Source: JAFCUW01 sp049898325
GTDB lineage: Bacteria > Pseudomonadota > Gammaproteobacteria > Burkholderiales > Burkholderiaceae_D
Assembly: GCF_049898325.1 (NCBI RefSeq)
Contig: NZ_JAFCXL010000017.1
Span: 62,001-126,000 of the forward strand
Reading direction: 5' to 3'
Length of the DNA: 64,000 nucleotides
Part shown: positions 63,443 through 64,000 of the stretch, in pieces
How the letters are laid out: every line of letters begins with the position of its first letter
How positions within the stretch are numbered: the stretch's first letter is position 1
Position numbers and translations under genes: made by a program
The notes under the pieces: generated by a model
What the model was told of the DNA's origin: nothing
Seen by the model: only the letters and a program-made list of their open reading frames with translations
Databases searched by the model: none

Positions 63443-64000
63443 ATGTCCGGAACCAACAGCGCTACACAAGATCATCAAGGGTCGCAGGAAAGCCGCGTAT
63501 TTACGCCGCCAGCTGCGTTTTCCGCCAACGCCGCCATTGGCAGCATGGCTGCCTACGACGCCCTGTGCGCCGAGGCCGAGGCCGACTACGAGGGCTTCTG
63601 GGCGCGCCTGGCGCGCGAGACGCTCGAATGGCAGACGCCGTTCACCACCACGCTCGACTCGTCGAACGCGCCGTTCTACAAGTGGTTCGGCGACGGCAAA
63701 TTGAACGCCTCCTACAACTGCCTCGATCGCAATCTGCAGAACGGCAATGCCGACAAGACGGCCGTCATCTTCGAGGCCGACGATGGCACGGTCACCCGCG
63801 CGACCTACCGCGAGTTGTACGAGCACGTCTGCAAGTTTGCCAACGGCCTGCGCTCGCGCGGCATCAAGAAGGGTGACCGCGTCATCATTTATATGTCGAT
63901 GTCGATCGAAGGCGTGGCCGCCATGCAGGCGTGCGCCCGCATCGGCGCCACCCACTCGGTGGTGTTTGGCGGCTTCTCCGCCAAGTCGCTGCATGAGCGC
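63443..64000 (+). CDS. acs: Acetyl-CoA synthetase, 3' truncated by the window edge
   Basis: AMP-forming acetate activation. Only the first 186 residues are present. The N-terminal cap AAYDALCAEAEADYEGFWARLARETLEW, the APFYKWFGDGKLNASYNCLDRNL segment, and MQACARIGATHSVVFGGFSAKSLHER identify the AcsA family. ATG 63443 has TAGGAG nine bases upstream. The catalytic lysine and the rest of the adenylation domain lie beyond the window. Confidence 0.92.
   Translation, partial: MSGTNSATQDHQGSQESRVFTPPAAFSANAAIGSMAAYDALCAEAEADYEGFWARLARETLEWQTPFTTTLDSSNAPFYKWFGDGKLNASYNCLDRNLQNGNADKTAVIFEADDGTVTRATYRELYEHVCKFANGLRSRGIKKGDRVIIYMSMSIEGVAAMQACARIGATHSVVFGGFSAKSLHER

Overview
The window is a high-GC, gene-dense, ordinary chromosomal stretch of a betaproteobacterium. 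Gene content and protein signatures fit the Oxalobacteraceae (Massilia, Duganella, Janthinobacterium group): a rimP-nusA-infB-rbfA-truB operon next to typA, rluB with long disordered tails, five TonB-dependent receptors (several with the 'ITGSxIxRA' plug start), class I fumarase, and a chemoreceptor with an xWxxF tail. This placement is inferred from gene content, not from rRNA. I see no prophage, insertion sequence, integron or CRISPR array.

Layout. 1-9.8 kb: the end of an Oar-like TonB receptor, rsmE (-), tkt and gap, then a second TonB receptor. 9.8-19.5 kb: glnE (-), an AsmA/YhdP-family giant, a nitrilase-family amidase and tldD. 19.5-20.2 kb: a symmetrical non-coding array of eight related hairpins around a long inverted repeat. 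20.2-27.5 kb: two paralogous TonB receptors (-) flanking aroG (+), which has its own promoter, a Phe/Tyr-rich leader peptide and an attenuator. 28-34 kb: a peptide/nickel-type ABC operon (two permeases plus a fused double ATPase), a DedA-rhodanese fusion and glucokinase. 34-46 kb: scpB-rluB, the rimP-nusA-infB-rbfA-truB translation/transcription operon and typA. 46-51 kb: an unassigned three-gene envelope operon (OmpA-type lipoprotein, five-TM protein, secreted vWA-like protein). 51-56 kb: a TonB receptor overlapping a MINPP/phytase-like lipoprotein, then dusA. 56-64 kb: a chemoreceptor, two tandem secreted TonB-C-domain proteins, a small Gly-rich membrane protein (-), tRNA-His (-), murI and class I fumarase (-), a YqhA-type protein (-) and the start of acs.

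How the parts fit. Central carbon metabolism (tkt, gap, glk, fumarase, acs), nitrogen control (glnE) and the translation machinery are interspersed with outer-membrane uptake systems. The strongest regulatory finding is a classical ribosome-stalling attenuator in front of the DAHP synthase gene. The strongest unexplained structure is the hairpin array between tldD and a convergent TonB receptor: stems differ between copies but stay self-complementary. The envelope trio at 46.5-50.7 kb is the best candidate for an undescribed protein system.
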